64,000 bases of DNA from Alteromonas sp. KC3 (GCF_016756315.1 NZ_AP024235.1:3968001-4032000), one strand, 5' to 3'; positions 44,671-55,504 are shown, numbered from the stretch's first letter. The notes: generated by a model from the sequence alone, not told the origin. Numbers and translations are program-made.

Positions 44671-46854
44671 CTAACTGAAATCAGTTGGATCGATATCAAC
44701 TGACCAGCGTACTTTCGTCGCCTGTGGCAACGCCTGTAAAAAGGGCAGCGCGAGTCTTAATGCACTGTGCAGTGGCGCGCGTTTTTCATGGCTGCACACC
44801 AACATAAATCGAAAACGCCCTTGTCGTTTCTCAATTAAACAAGGAAACGGACCATTCATTTCAATTGCCTGCTGTTGTGAGAAAATTGCTTTGCTGCCTT
44901 GTAAGAAACGATACGCCAGTGCGCTGTCAGTTGCTTCCGCTCGAATAACAAACTGGCTGATAAAAGGCGGCAACCTAGCCGCTTTACGCTCCATTAATGC
45001 ATGACGCGCGAAATGCCCATAACCATTGTGCACCAAGTCTTGCAGTAACGGATGTTGAGGGTTATGGGTCTGAAACCACATTTCTCCTGGTTTACTGGCA
45101 CGCCCCGCTCTACCCGCCAGCTGGGTTACCAACTGCGCAAGTTTTTCAGGCGCACGAAAATCTGCGCTAAATAAAGCGCCATCACAATCAAGCACAGCCA
45201 CCAAGGTAACGTGAGGAAAGTGATGTCCTTTAGACAAGATTTGAGTACCTATTAATAGTTGGTACTCGCGCTTGTTTATCGCGTCTAGCGTTTGATGAAG
45301 TTTATCTTTGCCACGAACAGTATCGCTGTCTATGCGTACTTGTTTTACCCCAGGAAACAGTGAGGCTAAACCTTGCTCAACCTGCTCTGTGCCCGTACCT
45401 GCAGTGACTAGCTCGCTGCTATGACACGCTTCGCAATTATTTGGCATTGCGCGAGTGCTGCTACAGTGGTGGCACTGCAAACGATTCTGCGCCTTGTGCA
45501 CGGTATAGGGCCTGTCGCATCGCTTACACATTACCGTCTCACCGCAATGGTGACAGAGCATTGCTGGGGCATAGCCTCGCCTGTTTACAAACACCAACAC
45601 TTGGTTTCCCGTTGTTATGTGCTGACGCATAATGGTAAGTAGACCTTGCGAAATGCCGTAATGAATGGGTTGATCGCGCGCATCAAGCACATGCTGATGC
45701 GTACTTGATGCGCCACCTGCTCGTTTCGTTAGCTGAAGATGTGCGTAGCGATTACTAAGCGCATTATTGAGGGTTTCAAGCGCTGGTGTTGCACTGCCTA
45801 ACAATAACGGTATGTTATGCTGTTTTGCACGCATCGCTGCAAGGTCGCGGGCGTGATAGCGCAGACCATCCTGCTGCTTAAACGATTCATCATGCTCTTC
45901 GTCTACAATGATCATGCCTGGGTGTTTGAGCGGCGTAAAAATGGCAGACCGCGTTCCTATGATAATACCCAGTTCACCCGCACGTGCGCGCTGCCAAACA
46001 TGCAAACGCGCTTTATCAGGTACTTGTGAATGCAATACGCCCACTTCAATACCAAAACGTTTTTCAAAACGCGCAACCGTTTGCGGGGTCAACCCAATTT
46101 CGGGCACCAGTATGAGTACTTGCTTGCCCTCTTTTAACAATGGCTCAATGGCCTGCAAGTAAACTTCCGTTTTACCACTTCCGGTCACACCTTCAAGTAA
46201 GCTAACAGCAAAACTGCCGTGCTGACGATTGAGCGCCGCAATAGCAACCGACTGTTCGGTATCAGGCACAGGCTTCTCACCTATGTGCAGTGTAGAAAGC
46301 CATCCATGCTCGATGAAGGTGGGAACCATGGCATCAAGCGTCACCATTCCTTTATCAATTAGTGCCTTTACCGCGGGCGCGCCATATAACTTTCTAGCTT
46401 GAGAAGCGTGTAGTTGTGACTTTAAAAGCGCTTCAAAACATGCTTTTTGCTTAGGGGCTCGGGATAGTGTATCTGCACTCTCAGCACGCCCTTGTTCGCT
46501 TAATACCAACATTTCCTGTGCTGTAGGGTCAGGAGATTCACCTTTTCGCAACAGTACCGGTAGCATGGCGTGTAATACTTCGCCCGGCGCGTGGTGATAG
46601 TATTGCCATAGCCACTGCGCCATTTTAAGCAGTACATCATCAATGATGGGCCTATCATCAATGACATCTTCAATAGGCTTTAATTTTTCAACATTTTCCA
46701 CATGCGCTTCTTGCACTGTACCTACAACCACACCAACGAGTTTACGTGGCCCAAAGGGCACCACCACCCGCACGCCTTTATCTAGTGATGCGATATGCGT
46801 GTAAGTGAATAGTTGTCTTAATGGTGCAGGTACTGCGACTTGAATAAATGCCAT
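44671..46854 (-). CDS. priA: PriA, primosomal replication restart helicase
   Basis: A 727-residue superfamily 2 helicase that reloads DnaB at stalled forks. The N-terminal 3'-DNA-binding domain (1-100) is followed by Walker A LLEGVTGSGKTEVYLQ, the DEEH box IIVDEEHDESFK, GSATPA, the zinc-binding cysteines (CHHCGETVMCKRC, then CHHCSSTRAMPNNCEAC), and helicase motifs V and VI (LIGTQILSKGHHFP, QLAGRAGRA). Length agrees with E. coli (732). Its ATG is separated from rpmE by 236 bases, divergently. Confidence 0.97.
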   Translation of the reverse strand: MAFIQVAVPAPLRQLFTYTHIASLDKGVRVVVPFGPRKLVGVVVGTVQEAHVENVEKLKPIEDVIDDRPIIDDVLLKMAQWLWQYYHHAPGEVLHAMLPVLLRKGESPDPTAQEMLVLSEQGRAESADTLSRAPKQKACFEALLKSQLHASQARKLYGAPAVKALIDKGMVTLDAMVPTFIEHGWLSTLHIGEKPVPDTEQSVAIAALNRQHGSFAVSLLEGVTGSGKTEVYLQAIEPLLKEGKQVLILVPEIGLTPQTVARFEKRFGIEVGVLHSQVPDKARLHVWQRARAGELGIIIGTRSAIFTPLKHPGMIIVDEEHDESFKQQDGLRYHARDLAAMRAKQHNIPLLLGSATPALETLNNALSNRYAHLQLTKRAGGASSTHQHVLDARDQPIHYGISQGLLTIMRQHITTGNQVLVFVNRRGYAPAMLCHHCGETVMCKRCDRPYTVHKAQNRLQCHHCSSTRAMPNNCEACHSSELVTAGTGTEQVEQGLASLFPGVKQVRIDSDTVRGKDKLHQTLDAINKREYQLLIGTQILSKGHHFPHVTLVAVLDCDGALFSADFRAPEKLAQLVTQLAGRAGRASKPGEMWFQTHNPQHPLLQDLVHNGYGHFARHALMERKAARLPPFISQFVIRAEATDSALAYRFLQGSKAIFSQQQAIEMNGPFPCLIEKRQGRFRFMLVCSHEKRAPLHSALRLALPFLQALPQATKVRWSVDIDPTDFS

Positions 46855-47090
46855 AGTGGATTTTTGTCAGCCTTTTGAAACACGTGTTACAAGCAACCGC
46901 TGATGATACAGGTTGCCCTGCTCATTCGCCATACAAAAACCGCTTGATCAATACACGGCCTTCCTTTATTATGCGCCGCTCTTTTGCGATAGGCTGTTCT
47001 TTGAACGACTTATCATTTGAATATAAAGTTACGTATGGTGTGCAACTTCGGGTTGTATAGCGATACGGCCTTATTATGTGAGGTAATCCC

Positions 47091-47303
47091 ATGAAACAAG
47101 GTATCCACCCAGACTACGCTGAAATCACTGCAACATGCTCTTGCGGTAACGTAATGAAAATCCGTTCAACAATGGGTAAAGACATCAACCTAGACGTATG
47201 TTCTTCTTGTCACCCATTCTACACTGGTAAGCAACGTAACGTTGATACTGGTGGTCGTGTTGATCGCTTCAAGAAGCGTTTCGGTGCATTGGGCAAAAAA
47301 TAA
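47091..47303 (+). CDS. rpmE: Ribosomal protein L31, zinc type
   Basis: A 70-residue large-subunit protein with all four zinc-site cysteines: CSCGN near residue 16-18 and [12 protein letters not shown] at 37-40. This is the C+ form; zinc-starved cells often use a C- paralogue, which is not in this window. GAGGTAATCC precedes the ATG. A strong terminator follows. Confidence 0.97.
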   Translation: MKQGIHPDYAEITATCSCGNVMKIRSTMGKDINLDVCSSCHPFYTGKQRNVDTGGRVDRFKKRFGALGKK

Positions 47304-47331
47304 GCCCATTACCTTTATCGGTATCGATATT

Positions 47332-47358
47332 AAAAAAGCGCCTATATGGCGCTTTTTT
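47332..47358. terminator. Bidirectional terminator after rpmE
   Basis: AAAAAAGCGCC and GGCGCTTTTTT with a 5-base loop, giving six T on either strand. It serves rpmE (+) and the 104-residue gene (-). Confidence 0.92.
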
Positions 47359-47370
47359 ATTGCCTAGACA

Positions 47371-47685
47371 TTAATGCAAGTGATGAGTTTGCAAATGCCT
47401 GTCCCAATTGCCACCACTCAACCGTTGACATTTTTCCTCGCTATCAAAACGTATTGAAGCAGCCTGAGACTTAATACTCTCTAAAGCAATATTCACACTG
47501 TTTATAAAGTCCATATTCCACTGCGAGGTAATTGCCGCGTTGCGCTGCGACTCAGTTTGAAACACCGCAACGACATGAGGCGCACGCCAGTGTCCAGTGT
47601 GGGTAAGCCACACAAAGCCAACACCGTCTTTCTTAGCCGCTTCGCACACATCAGTAAGCACGTTAACAAGCTTTCTATCAGTCAC
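47371..47685 (-). CDS. Hypothetical protein, 104 residues
   Basis: A small soluble protein (DRKLVNVLTDVCEAAKKDG, then FVWLTHTGHWRAPHVVAVF). It starts with GTG at 47685 with GGAG 8 bases upstream, and ends beside the terminator shared with rpmE. The predicted pattern is alpha-beta-beta-alpha, with a histidine-rich C-terminus (HLQTHHLH). No family recognised. Confidence 0.7.
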   Translation of the reverse strand: MTDRKLVNVLTDVCEAAKKDGVGFVWLTHTGHWRAPHVVAVFQTESQRNAAITSQWNMDFINSVNIALESIKSQAASIRFDSEEKCQRLSGGNWDRHLQTHHLH

Positions 47686-48108
47686 AAATACTTCTCCTGA
47701 ACGATTACAGCCAACTGCATAAGACTGTTTTTGTTACCCACCTCCCCCACATTTAAAAATACAGTATACGTATGAGGTCGATGCCATTAATAAATCATAT
47801 GAATGGCAATTATAGCGCTATATTACTGGTCTAATAAGTACGCGTCACCTACATTGGTACATGAGAATTCTGATCAGATATGTACACAGTGAAAGGCTGT
47901 GTTAGAGTTGCGATCAACAAGCGATATAGTGAGTATTAATTTTGTGAATAATACCTTACTATTGCCTGTGCACCAGCTAAGGCTGGATTAATTCTAACAA
48001 AAACGTCGTGTAACCCTTGCTGTAACATTAACAATAACAACGATAAAAATGCGTACAAGGCGTGAGCGAAGACACCGATGAACCCTACATCTAAGGATAC
48101 CATTTTAC
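47686..48108. other. Divergent intergenic region, no gene seen
   Basis: 423 bases between the 104-residue gene and malic enzyme. I found no small ORF with good signals, no tRNA fold and no terminator. It must contain both promoters. Confidence 0.4.
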
Positions 48109-49347
48109 ATGTCAGATTTTAGACAACGCGCACTTGATTACCATGCTAAACCCACGCCGGGAAAAATTCGCGTGGAGCTTTCTACCCCGGCTGATAGCGT
48201 TGACGATCTTGCACTCGCCTATAGTCCCGGCGTTGCCGAGCCTGTCAGAGAAATAGCTGAAGATCCTGATAATGCCTATAAGTATACAGCGAAAGGCAAT
48301 ATGGTTGCTGTTATTAGTAACGGTACTGCTATTTTAGGACTGGGTAATCTTGGACCTTTAGCATCTAAACCTGTAATGGAAGGTAAAGCGCTTTTGTTTA
48401 AACGCTTCGCTGGACTCGATGCCATTGATATTGAAGTTAAGCACAGAACTACCGAAGAGTTTATTAACACGGTAGCCAACATTGCAGACACGTTTGGCGG
48501 TATCAACTTAGAAGATATCAAAGCGCCAGAATGTTTTGAAATAGAACAAGAACTTATCAAGCGCTGTAATATACCTGTGTTCCATGACGATCAACACGGA
48601 ACAGCTATCGTTACCGCTGCGGGTATGCTTAATGCCCTTGAAATTCAAGGTAAGTCGATAGAGAGCGCCAAGATAGTGTGCATGGGCGCAGGCGCAGCAG
48701 CTGTTGCATGCATGGAGCTGCTTATTAAGTGCGGCGCGCAGCGCGAGCGTATTTACATGCTCGATAGAAAAGGGGTTATTCACACTCGTCGCGAGGATTT
48801 AACCGAACATAAAAAGCTCTTTGCAAATAATACCGACAAGCGCACCCTTGAAGACGTAATGGAAGGCGCCGATATATTTGTAGGCGTTTCTGGTCCAGAT
48901 GTACTGCCTCCAGAAACGTTAGCATTAATGGCTGAAAACCCAATTGTGTTTGCTTGTTCAAACCCAGACCCAGAAATAAAGCCTGAACTTGCGCACGAAG
49001 TACGCAAAGACTTAATTATGGCCACTGGCCGTTCGGACTACCCGAACCAAGTAAACAACGTACTGTGCTTCCCATTCATCTTCCGTGGTGCACTGGATGT
49101 GCGTGCTAAAGCCATTAACGATGAGATGAAAGTGGCCGCGGTTGAAGCGCTGCGCGCTATCACTAAAGAAGAGGTGCCAGCAGAGGTACTTGCGGCAAGT
49201 AAAAGTGAGAGTTTAACGTTTGGTAAGGACTATATTATCCCGAAGCCTATGGACCCTCGCTTGTGTGAACGTATCGCGTCTGCGGTATCAAAAGCCGCTA
49301 TTGAGTCTGGTGTAGCGCGCATCGTGCAAACACCAAATGCTGAATAA
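48109..49347 (+). CDS. maeB: NADP-type malic enzyme, short form
   Basis: A 412-residue malic enzyme without the phosphotransacetylase-like C-terminal domain that E. coli MaeB has (759 residues). Catalytic segments are AYSPGVAEPVREI, GNLGPLASKPVMEGKALLFK, FHDDQHGTAIVTAAGMLNAL with its metal-binding acids, and the nucleotide-binding VCMGAGAAAVACMELL. It oxidatively decarboxylates malate to pyruvate, supplying NADPH. AAGGATA lies 8-10 bases before the ATG. Coenzyme preference is inferred from family, not proved. Confidence 0.93.
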   Translation: MSDFRQRALDYHAKPTPGKIRVELSTPADSVDDLALAYSPGVAEPVREIAEDPDNAYKYTAKGNMVAVISNGTAILGLGNLGPLASKPVMEGKALLFKRFAGLDAIDIEVKHRTTEEFINTVANIADTFGGINLEDIKAPECFEIEQELIKRCNIPVFHDDQHGTAIVTAAGMLNALEIQGKSIESAKIVCMGAGAAAVACMELLIKCGAQRERIYMLDRKGVIHTRREDLTEHKKLFANNTDKRTLEDVMEGADIFVGVSGPDVLPPETLALMAENPIVFACSNPDPEIKPELAHEVRKDLIMATGRSDYPNQVNNVLCFPFIFRGALDVRAKAINDEMKVAAVEALRAITKEEVPAEVLAASKSESLTFGKDYIIPKPMDPRLCERIASAVSKAAIESGVARIVQTPNAE

Positions 49348-49367
49348 CAATTTACTCGTACTCTAAT

Positions 49368-49398
49368 AAAAACGGCGCTTATCTTAAGCGCCGTTTTT
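49368..49398. terminator. Bidirectional terminator between malic enzyme and metJ
   Basis: A 13-bp stem AAAAACGGCGCTT with its complement around a 4-5 base loop, giving T5 on both strands. Confidence 0.92.
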
Positions 49399-49431
49399 AT
49401 TATCTATGGCCAACAATTGATTAGTCTTCGC

Positions 49432-49764
49432 TTACGCGTCTTCTGTCACGTCATTCTCGAAACTAGGGTCAATGCCCATCTCTTCCATAATTCGTCTAGC
49501 TTCTGCCGGCACGCGATTAGGATTGTCTTTTCTCAAATCATCATCATTGGGCAGGGGTTGCCCTGTAAATGCGTGTAGAAATGCTTCGCACAGCAACTCT
49601 GAATTGGTTGCGTGTCGTAAATTGTTTATCTGCCGACGAGTGCGTTCGTCTGTCAACGCTTTAAGCACATTAATGGGTATAGAAACAGTGACTTTCTTAA
49701 CCTGTTCGCTCTTTTTACCATGCTCTGCGTAGGGGTGAATATATTTACCGTTCCATTCTGCCAT
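49432..49764 (-). CDS. metJ: MetJ, methionine regulon repressor
   Basis: A 110-residue ribbon-helix-helix repressor that binds DNA with S-adenosylmethionine as co-repressor. [20 protein letters not shown] holds the DNA-contacting beta strand, followed by the [20 protein letters not shown] helices. Its C-terminus is slightly longer than in E. coli (105 residues). It is divergent from metF over MetJ boxes. Confidence 0.96.
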   Translation of the reverse strand: MAEWNGKYIHPYAEHGKKSEQVKKVTVSIPINVLKALTDERTRRQINNLRHATNSELLCEAFLHAFTGQPLPNDDDLRKDNPNRVPAEARRIMEEMGIDPSFENDVTEDA

Positions 49765-49852
49765 TGTACTAACTCGGTCTACTCTTATTTATGTTATGAA
49801 TAGAAATTCTAAACAAGTTCACGAAAAGGTCAATTGAGCAGTGTAAACCTCT

Positions 49853-49896
49853 TGACGTCTAGACATATATTCTTTAATTTAGACGTCTAAACGTCT
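49853..49896. promoter_or_regulatory. MetJ operator (four met boxes)
   Basis: Boxes of consensus AGACGTCT lie in two tandem pairs: TGACGTCT (49853-49860) with AGACATAT (49861-49868), and perfect AGACGTCT (49881-49888) with AAACGTCT (49889-49896). They fill the metJ-metF gap and end 29 bases before the metF start. Confidence 0.92.
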
Positions 49897-49922
49897 ATAT
49901 GATTACTATTTTGAGAGAATAA

Positions 49923-50813
<891 letters not shown>

Positions 50814-50866
50814 ATAGCTTTTTACACAAAAGTTTTGCTACAACGTCTTCTCACAGTTAACATTTC

Positions 50867-50901
50867 ATAAGGTGCGCGCAGGTGCACCTTATTCTTATCT
50901 T
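50867..50901 (+). terminator. Hairpin after metF
   Basis: A 9-bp perfect stem ATAAGGTGC/GCACCTTAT with an 8-base loop, followed by TCTTATCTT, 54 bases past the metF stop. Confidence 0.55.
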
Positions 50902-50931
50902 AAGTCATTGAGTGTTATCAGGAGAGCTAGC

Positions 50932-51816
50932 GTGGATTTAGACAGGGTAAAAGCCATATATAGGGACGTTGCCCCGCAAGTCAAAGATCTCTTTGATATC
51001 TTTATTAAGCGCTGCAAAGAAGACAATATTGCGGTGTCCGCTGGGCATTTGGCTTATGTCACTTTACTCTCGCTTGTCCCTTTTATAATGGTGACGTTTA
51101 CCATAATGTCAGCGTTTCCCGCATTCGCATCGGTACGCAGCAAGCTCGAGCACTTTATTTTTAGTAACTTTGTGCCAACCGCCAGTGATGTTGTTCACAA
51201 ATACATGACTGACTTTGTGGGAAATGCGTCACAAATGAGTGCCATTGGTATTTTGTCACTGCTCGTCGTTGCACTTTTGCTTATTTCAAATGTCGATAAA
51301 ACTCTTAATCGAATCTGGCGTACGCAAAGTGACAGACCCATCATCTATACGTTTGCGATTTATTGGATGGTTATAACGCTTGGCCCCATGCTTATTGGCT
51401 CGAGTGTTATCGTAAGTTCATATCTAACAGGGCTTGCTGCATTCACCGAAGAATATACACCAGGCCTTGGCACTTTCTTGCTCAGTTTAGTGCCTAGCGG
51501 CGCCGCCATGATCGCGTTCGCTATTTTGTATATGGTAGTGCCAAACAGACGGGTATTTGCGCGCCACGCTTTCGCGGGTGCGTTAGTTGCCACTATTGCA
51601 TTTGAAATGACAAAGTCAGGTTTTGCACTTTACGTCACCAACTTTCCCTCTTATGAGTTAATTTACGGTGCACTTGCGGTTATACCCATCTTGTTTTTCT
51701 GGGTTTATTTGTCGTGGATCATCGTGTTATTTGGTGCCGAATTCACGTGTAGTTTGGGTGAAGCATTTGAGAATAGAAAAGCGGAACACGAGCCCAGAAA
51801 GGTCCCTCAAGAATAG
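50932..51816 (+). CDS. YihY-family inner-membrane protein
   Basis: A 294-residue protein with six membrane helices. AGHLAYVTLLSLVPFIMVTF and LIYGALAVIPILFFWVYLSW are hallmarks of the YihY/BrkB (UPF0761) family. It was once called RNase BN in E. coli, an assignment since withdrawn; function remains unknown. I start at the GTG at 50932, with AGGAGA 7 bases upstream; the frame is open to 50872 through the metF terminator, which argues against an earlier start. The order YihY, dtd, GNAT-thioesterase is as in E. coli, with three genes inserted. Confidence 0.92.
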   Translation: MDLDRVKAIYRDVAPQVKDLFDIFIKRCKEDNIAVSAGHLAYVTLLSLVPFIMVTFTIMSAFPAFASVRSKLEHFIFSNFVPTASDVVHKYMTDFVGNASQMSAIGILSLLVVALLLISNVDKTLNRIWRTQSDRPIIYTFAIYWMVITLGPMLIGSSVIVSSYLTGLAAFTEEYTPGLGTFLLSLVPSGAAMIAFAILYMVVPNRRVFARHAFAGALVATIAFEMTKSGFALYVTNFPSYELIYGALAVIPILFFWVYLSWIIVLFGAEFTCSLGEAFENRKAEHEPRKVPQE

Positions 51817-51854
51817 GTGTGAGGATAGAAGCTATCTAGCGCGTGAATTACGCA

Positions 51855-51883
51855 CAAAAAAAGGGAGCTACTGCTCCCTTTCC
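51855..51883 (-). terminator. Terminator of the DUF2959 lipoprotein gene
   Basis: AAGGGAGC/GCTCCCTT with a 4-base loop. The run of seven or more T is on the reverse strand, just past the stop of the lipoprotein gene. Confidence 0.88.
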
Positions 51884-51897
51884 ACATAGATCTGCTA

Positions 51898-52536
51898 TTA
51901 GTTTTTCATTGACGCAATAAACGCATCAGACTCGGCAATGGCTGAGTTCATTTGGCGAATAAGCTGAGCAACATTGCTCTCAATAGTTGATAATTCACCT
52001 TGCAGTGCACCAATTGCACTCGCATTTAGATTGTGTTTTAAATACAACACATTGTCTTGTAAGGCCGTTAATACTGGCGGCATTTTGCTTTCAGCATTTC
52101 GCATAGCGCTCATAAGCGACTTATAACGACGCTGCGTTTCACGCAACTTTGCAGCACTATCACGCTTAAGCGATGCATTTTGGTACTTTTCTAACTCTTC
52201 CTGCCATTCATCGAAGAGCGCTTCGGCAACACTTTCCACCTTATCGATACGAGCACTCACCTCTTCGGCAGCCGCTACGCTATCTTCGTACTGGCCGTTT
52301 AAACGGTCATATACATCTTCAAGTTCACCGCCATCAAAGGCAACCGCAGCACTAAATGCTTCAAGTGCAGAACTAAACTGCTCTTGCGCGTCTTCTTGTG
52401 ACTCTTTGGCATTCTCAACACGGTCTACTAAGATATCGCGCTTTTCTACGCCAACCTTTTCCCATGCCGCATAGTAAGCAGACTGACAACCGCTAAGGGC
52501 TACCATTGCCACAAAGACTGATGCTATGAGTTTCAT
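51898..52536 (-). CDS. DUF2959 coiled-coil lipoprotein
   Basis: About 212 residues. The lipoprotein signal ends ALSGC, and the mature part begins QSAYYAAWEKVGVEKRDILV, the DUF2959 signature. It is nearly all alpha-helical coiled coil (EDAQEQFSSALEAF, LREDQ-like heptads). Function unknown; it is common in marine gammaproteobacteria. I start at the ATG at 52536; a start at 52551 would overlap the previous gene. It lies 4 bases after the small membrane protein gene, so the two form an operon. Confidence 0.88.
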   Translation of the reverse strand: MKLIASVFVAMVALSGCQSAYYAAWEKVGVEKRDILVDRVENAKESQEDAQEQFSSALEAFSAAVAFDGGELEDVYDRLNGQYEDSVAAAEEVSARIDKVESVAEALFDEWQEELEKYQNASLKRDSAAKLRETQRRYKSLMSAMRNAESKMPPVLTALQDNVLYLKHNLNASAIGALQGELSTIESNVAQLIRQMNSAIAESDAFIASMKN

Positions 52537-52540
52537 TAGC

Positions 52541-52777
52541 CTAATCTCCACCCTTGTAGCGCGCTGCGCTGATAATACAAATCAAATGTAAAATGACACC
52601 TAAAGGCCAAAATACAACGGCTAACACCACGGTGGCCGCAAGTGCATAAGACACACCTACCGCAACGAAGTAAAACAACGCCCCTAAAATGCGGCCTTGT
52701 ACTAAATGCCCTAAACCAGGGATAAAAAAGTTACAGATAGCGGCAATAACGTTACCACCTGATCCTTGACCTGCCAT
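52541..52777 (-). CDS. Small TM2-like membrane protein
   Basis: A 78-residue protein with a Gly-rich start, then two or three hydrophobic segments. NFFIPGLGHLVQGRILGALFY resembles the core of TM2-type small membrane proteins, with FWPLGVILHLICIISAARY at the end. The function of such proteins is unclear. It is co-transcribed with the DUF2959 lipoprotein gene. Confidence 0.75.
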   Translation of the reverse strand: MAGQGSGGNVIAAICNFFIPGLGHLVQGRILGALFYFVAVGVSYALAATVVLAVVFWPLGVILHLICIISAARYKGGD

Positions 52778-52965
52778 ATAAACATCCTCGCATTTATGAC
52801 TATAATGTGATTAGCTAGTACGCATAACACTTTTTCTAGCGTTTATCTTTTTGTGAAACAACCAACAAGATTCGGCGTTAGGAAGGTGAAAGCGGTAAGC
52901 TCGCGTAAGTCTTTATAATGATAAATTAAACTAAAACAGGCACTCGCACAACGCGCAGAAACAAA

Positions 52966-53943
52966 ATGAAACGACTTTACCCCGATGTCACCTGCTATCA
53001 AAATGGATTTATAGACGTAGGAAGCGGGCACTCGCTCTACTTCGAGCAAAGTGGTAACCCTAACGGGATACCTGTATTGTTTGTTCACGGTGGACCCGGT
53101 GCAGGTCTGCCACCCAACTATAAGTGTTTTTTCGACAGCAACAAGTATCGCATTATAGGCTACGAGCAGCGTGGCTGTGGCCGCTCTACCCCTTTAGCCT
53201 CAACATCAAATAACGACACGGCAAACAACGTCAACGATATTAATGTATTGCGCGAGCACTTAGGCATTTCTCAGCTATTGCTGTTTGGTGGGTCGTGGGG
53301 CTCTACCCTAGCTTTGCTTTATGCGATTAAATATCCTCAAAGGGTGACAGGGTTAATATTACGCGGTGTATTTCTGGCAAGACAGCAAGATAGAGATTGG
53401 TTTCTTTCTCCTCAAGGTTGCGCAGCACAACTGTTCCCTGAGTACTACAGGAAATTCACTAAAGATATTCCAGAGCCTATCACTACCGCCGCGGTTTGCG
53501 ATTTCTACAGCCAAGCCGTGCATTCAAACAATGAAGTGTTGCGTCATGCCGCACTAAAACGGTGGTATCAATGGGAAGAACGTCTATCGCGTATTACGCT
53601 ACCGCCTGGCGTTGGCGATTGTACTTCTCAGTATCCCATGCAGTTAGTCACCTGCCTAGCCACGCTAGAATGCCATTTCCTTTCAAATAAATGCTTTATC
53701 CCCGAGAACTATATCCTTGATAATATAGACAAAATACGCCATATTCCCGCCACTATAATTCACGGTCGATACGACATGATCTGCAAGACAGAAGCCGCAG
53801 AAATGCTTCACAAAGCATGGCCTCAAAGTCAATTGCAGATTATTCCAGATGCGGGACACAGCACATCTGAGCCCAGTATTGGGTACGCTTTGTGCAGAGC
53901 AACCCGCGATATGTCGCGTTTTCTTCGGGAGTCAAAAAAGTGA
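52966..53943 (+). CDS. pip: Prolyl aminopeptidase
   Basis: A 325-residue S33-family alpha/beta hydrolase that removes N-terminal proline. The oxyanion segment is [12 protein letters not shown], the nucleophile elbow GGSWGS holds the catalytic serine, and the acid and histidine lie in [11 protein letters not shown] and DAGHSTSEP. The usual YDQRGCGRS appears as YEQRGCGRS, an Asp-to-Glu change. Its stop overlaps the dtd start by 4 bases (GTGA), so both are translated from one message. Confidence 0.9.
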   Translation: MKRLYPDVTCYQNGFIDVGSGHSLYFEQSGNPNGIPVLFVHGGPGAGLPPNYKCFFDSNKYRIIGYEQRGCGRSTPLASTSNNDTANNVNDINVLREHLGISQLLLFGGSWGSTLALLYAIKYPQRVTGLILRGVFLARQQDRDWFLSPQGCAAQLFPEYYRKFTKDIPEPITTAAVCDFYSQAVHSNNEVLRHAALKRWYQWEERLSRITLPPGVGDCTSQYPMQLVTCLATLECHFLSNKCFIPENYILDNIDKIRHIPATIIHGRYDMICKTEAAEMLHKAWPQSQLQIIPDAGHSTSEPSIGYALCRATRDMSRFLRESKK

Positions 53944-54377
53944 TAGGACTAATCCAACGCGTTTCACAAGCGAATGTCACAGTAGCCGGCGAAATTGTGG
54001 GCGAAATTGGTAAAGGCATGCTGGTGTTACTTGGTGTTGAAAAAGACGATGGCGACGCGCAAATTGAAAAGCTCGCTAACAAATTATGCCGTTATCGCAT
54101 GTTTAGTGATGAAGACGGTAAGATGAATTTAAATGTCGAGCAAATTGGTGGTGAAATTTTAGTTGTGTCGCAGTTTACGCTAGTTGCCGATACTCAAAAA
54201 GGCAACCGTCCAGGCTTTTCCAGGGGCGCCACTCCACAACATGGCGAGGCGATTTATCATAAATTCATCGAAGCACTCAATAAAAAAGGAATGCGCGTTG
54301 CTACAGGGCAATTTGGTGCTGATATGCAAGTGGGCCTTATCAACGATGGACCCGTGACATTTCATTTTCAGGTGTAA
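53940..54377 (+). CDS. dtd: D-aminoacyl-tRNA deacylase
   Basis: A 145-residue enzyme, the same length as E. coli Dtd. It clears D-amino acids and glycine mischarged on tRNA. The start [14 protein letters not shown] fits the family only from the GTG at 53940; the open frame to 53892 is inside pip. [15 protein letters not shown] carries the conserved SQFTL motif, and NDGPVTF near the end is the second (NxGPxT) motif. It is coupled to pip by a 4-base overlap. Confidence 0.96.
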   Translation: MIGLIQRVSQANVTVAGEIVGEIGKGMLVLLGVEKDDGDAQIEKLANKLCRYRMFSDEDGKMNLNVEQIGGEILVVSQFTLVADTQKGNRPGFSRGATPQHGEAIYHKFIEALNKKGMRVATGQFGADMQVGLINDGPVTFHFQV

Positions 54378-54493
54378 CTCACGATAGTGTTACACCATTG
54401 CTTCAACGTATTTCTGCTTACATATTTAAACTTGTGCCGACGTAACGGTTACGTTTAAATAGCAATTCACTTTTACAAAAAGGTCGGTTTATT

Positions 54494-55408
54494 GTGTACA
54501 AGGTTGTAACGCCAAAGAGCGATGCCGAGTTTGACGCTTATTTTCATTTTCGCTGGGAGCATTTACGCCAGCCTTGGAACTTCCCTCCTGGGTCGGAAAA
54601 AGATGAATATGAGCAAGTTGCCGAACACCGCATTATTACTAACCGTAATGGCGACATTGTTGCCTGCGGTCGCGTGCATTTAAACACGGCTGAAGAGGCG
54701 CAAATTCGCCATATTGCCGTACACCCCGAACATCTTAGAAAAGGGTTGGGGCAAATGATGATGGCAGCACTTGAGAACGTTGCTAAAGACTTAGGGGCAA
54801 TTCGCGCAGTAACCAATAGCCGAGAAATCTCTATCGATTTTTTCAGTGCCTGTGGCTTTGAGATTGAGAGAGAAGCGCCTAACGAATTGGGTATGCTTAA
54901 ACGTCAGCAAATGGTGAAGAAGTTTTCTGAAAACAACACCCTTGTGCTGCACCCTAAATGGTGTAAGACGCTACAAGATACGTGGACAGAAACTATACCT
55001 ATCACTGAGCACATGGGTATTAAGCTTTATCAGTATACTGGCAGAACCTTAGAGACCCGCGCTTCACTGAATAAAAACATCAATATTCACGGTACTATGT
55101 TTGCTGGCAGTATTTTTTCATTGGCCACCCTTACGGGATGGGGCATGATTTACCTGCAGTTAAAAGAGCGCGGGTTAGACGGTGACATCGTGCTTGGCGA
55201 CGGTGACATTCACTATCACAAACCCATTACCATGAAGCCACGTGCAATCTGCAATATCGAAACGCTGTCAGGGAAGTTTAAGCCTTTAGAGAAGAACCAT
55301 AAAGCACGCTTTGAGCTGAGTGTGGCGATCCTTGATGGAGATAACCCTGTTGCGGAATTTGAAGGTGTATTTTGGGTACTTCCCCCGTCTAAGAACGAAG
55401 AAGAGTGA
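54494..55408 (+). CDS. GNAT acetyltransferase-thioesterase fusion (YiiD type)
   Basis: A 304-residue protein. Residues 1-145 are a GNAT domain (IRHIAVHPEHLRKGLGQMMM holds the acetyl-CoA loop). Residues 160-304 are a hot-dog-fold YiiD_C thioesterase-like domain (LNKNINIHGTMFAGSIFSLA). E. coli YiiD has this fusion and lies next to dtd; it has been linked to initiation of fatty-acid synthesis (named FabY/MadA), a role I infer here from synteny. It starts with GTG at 54494 after AAAGGT. Confidence 0.88.
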   Translation: MYKVVTPKSDAEFDAYFHFRWEHLRQPWNFPPGSEKDEYEQVAEHRIITNRNGDIVACGRVHLNTAEEAQIRHIAVHPEHLRKGLGQMMMAALENVAKDLGAIRAVTNSREISIDFFSACGFEIEREAPNELGMLKRQQMVKKFSENNTLVLHPKWCKTLQDTWTETIPITEHMGIKLYQYTGRTLETRASLNKNINIHGTMFAGSIFSLATLTGWGMIYLQLKERGLDGDIVLGDGDIHYHKPITMKPRAICNIETLSGKFKPLEKNHKARFELSVAILDGDNPVAEFEGVFWVLPPSKNEEE

Positions 55409-55477
55409 GCGTTAAATCCAAGCTTAATAGCTGTGGTAGTCAGCTCAACGCTATTTAAGACAGATTCAACAGATAAT

Positions 55478-55504
55478 AAAAAAGCGCCGTTCAGGCGCTT
55501 TTTT
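55478..55504. terminator. Bidirectional terminator before rpoH end
   Basis: AAAAAAGCGCC and GGCGCTTTTTT with a 5-base loop, symmetrical, between the convergent thioesterase-fusion and rpoH genes. Confidence 0.92.

Noticed and set aside
46875..47060. A 61-codon forward frame between priA and rpmE
   Set aside because: No ribosome binding site, and it fills the divergent promoter region; the product is unlike a protein.
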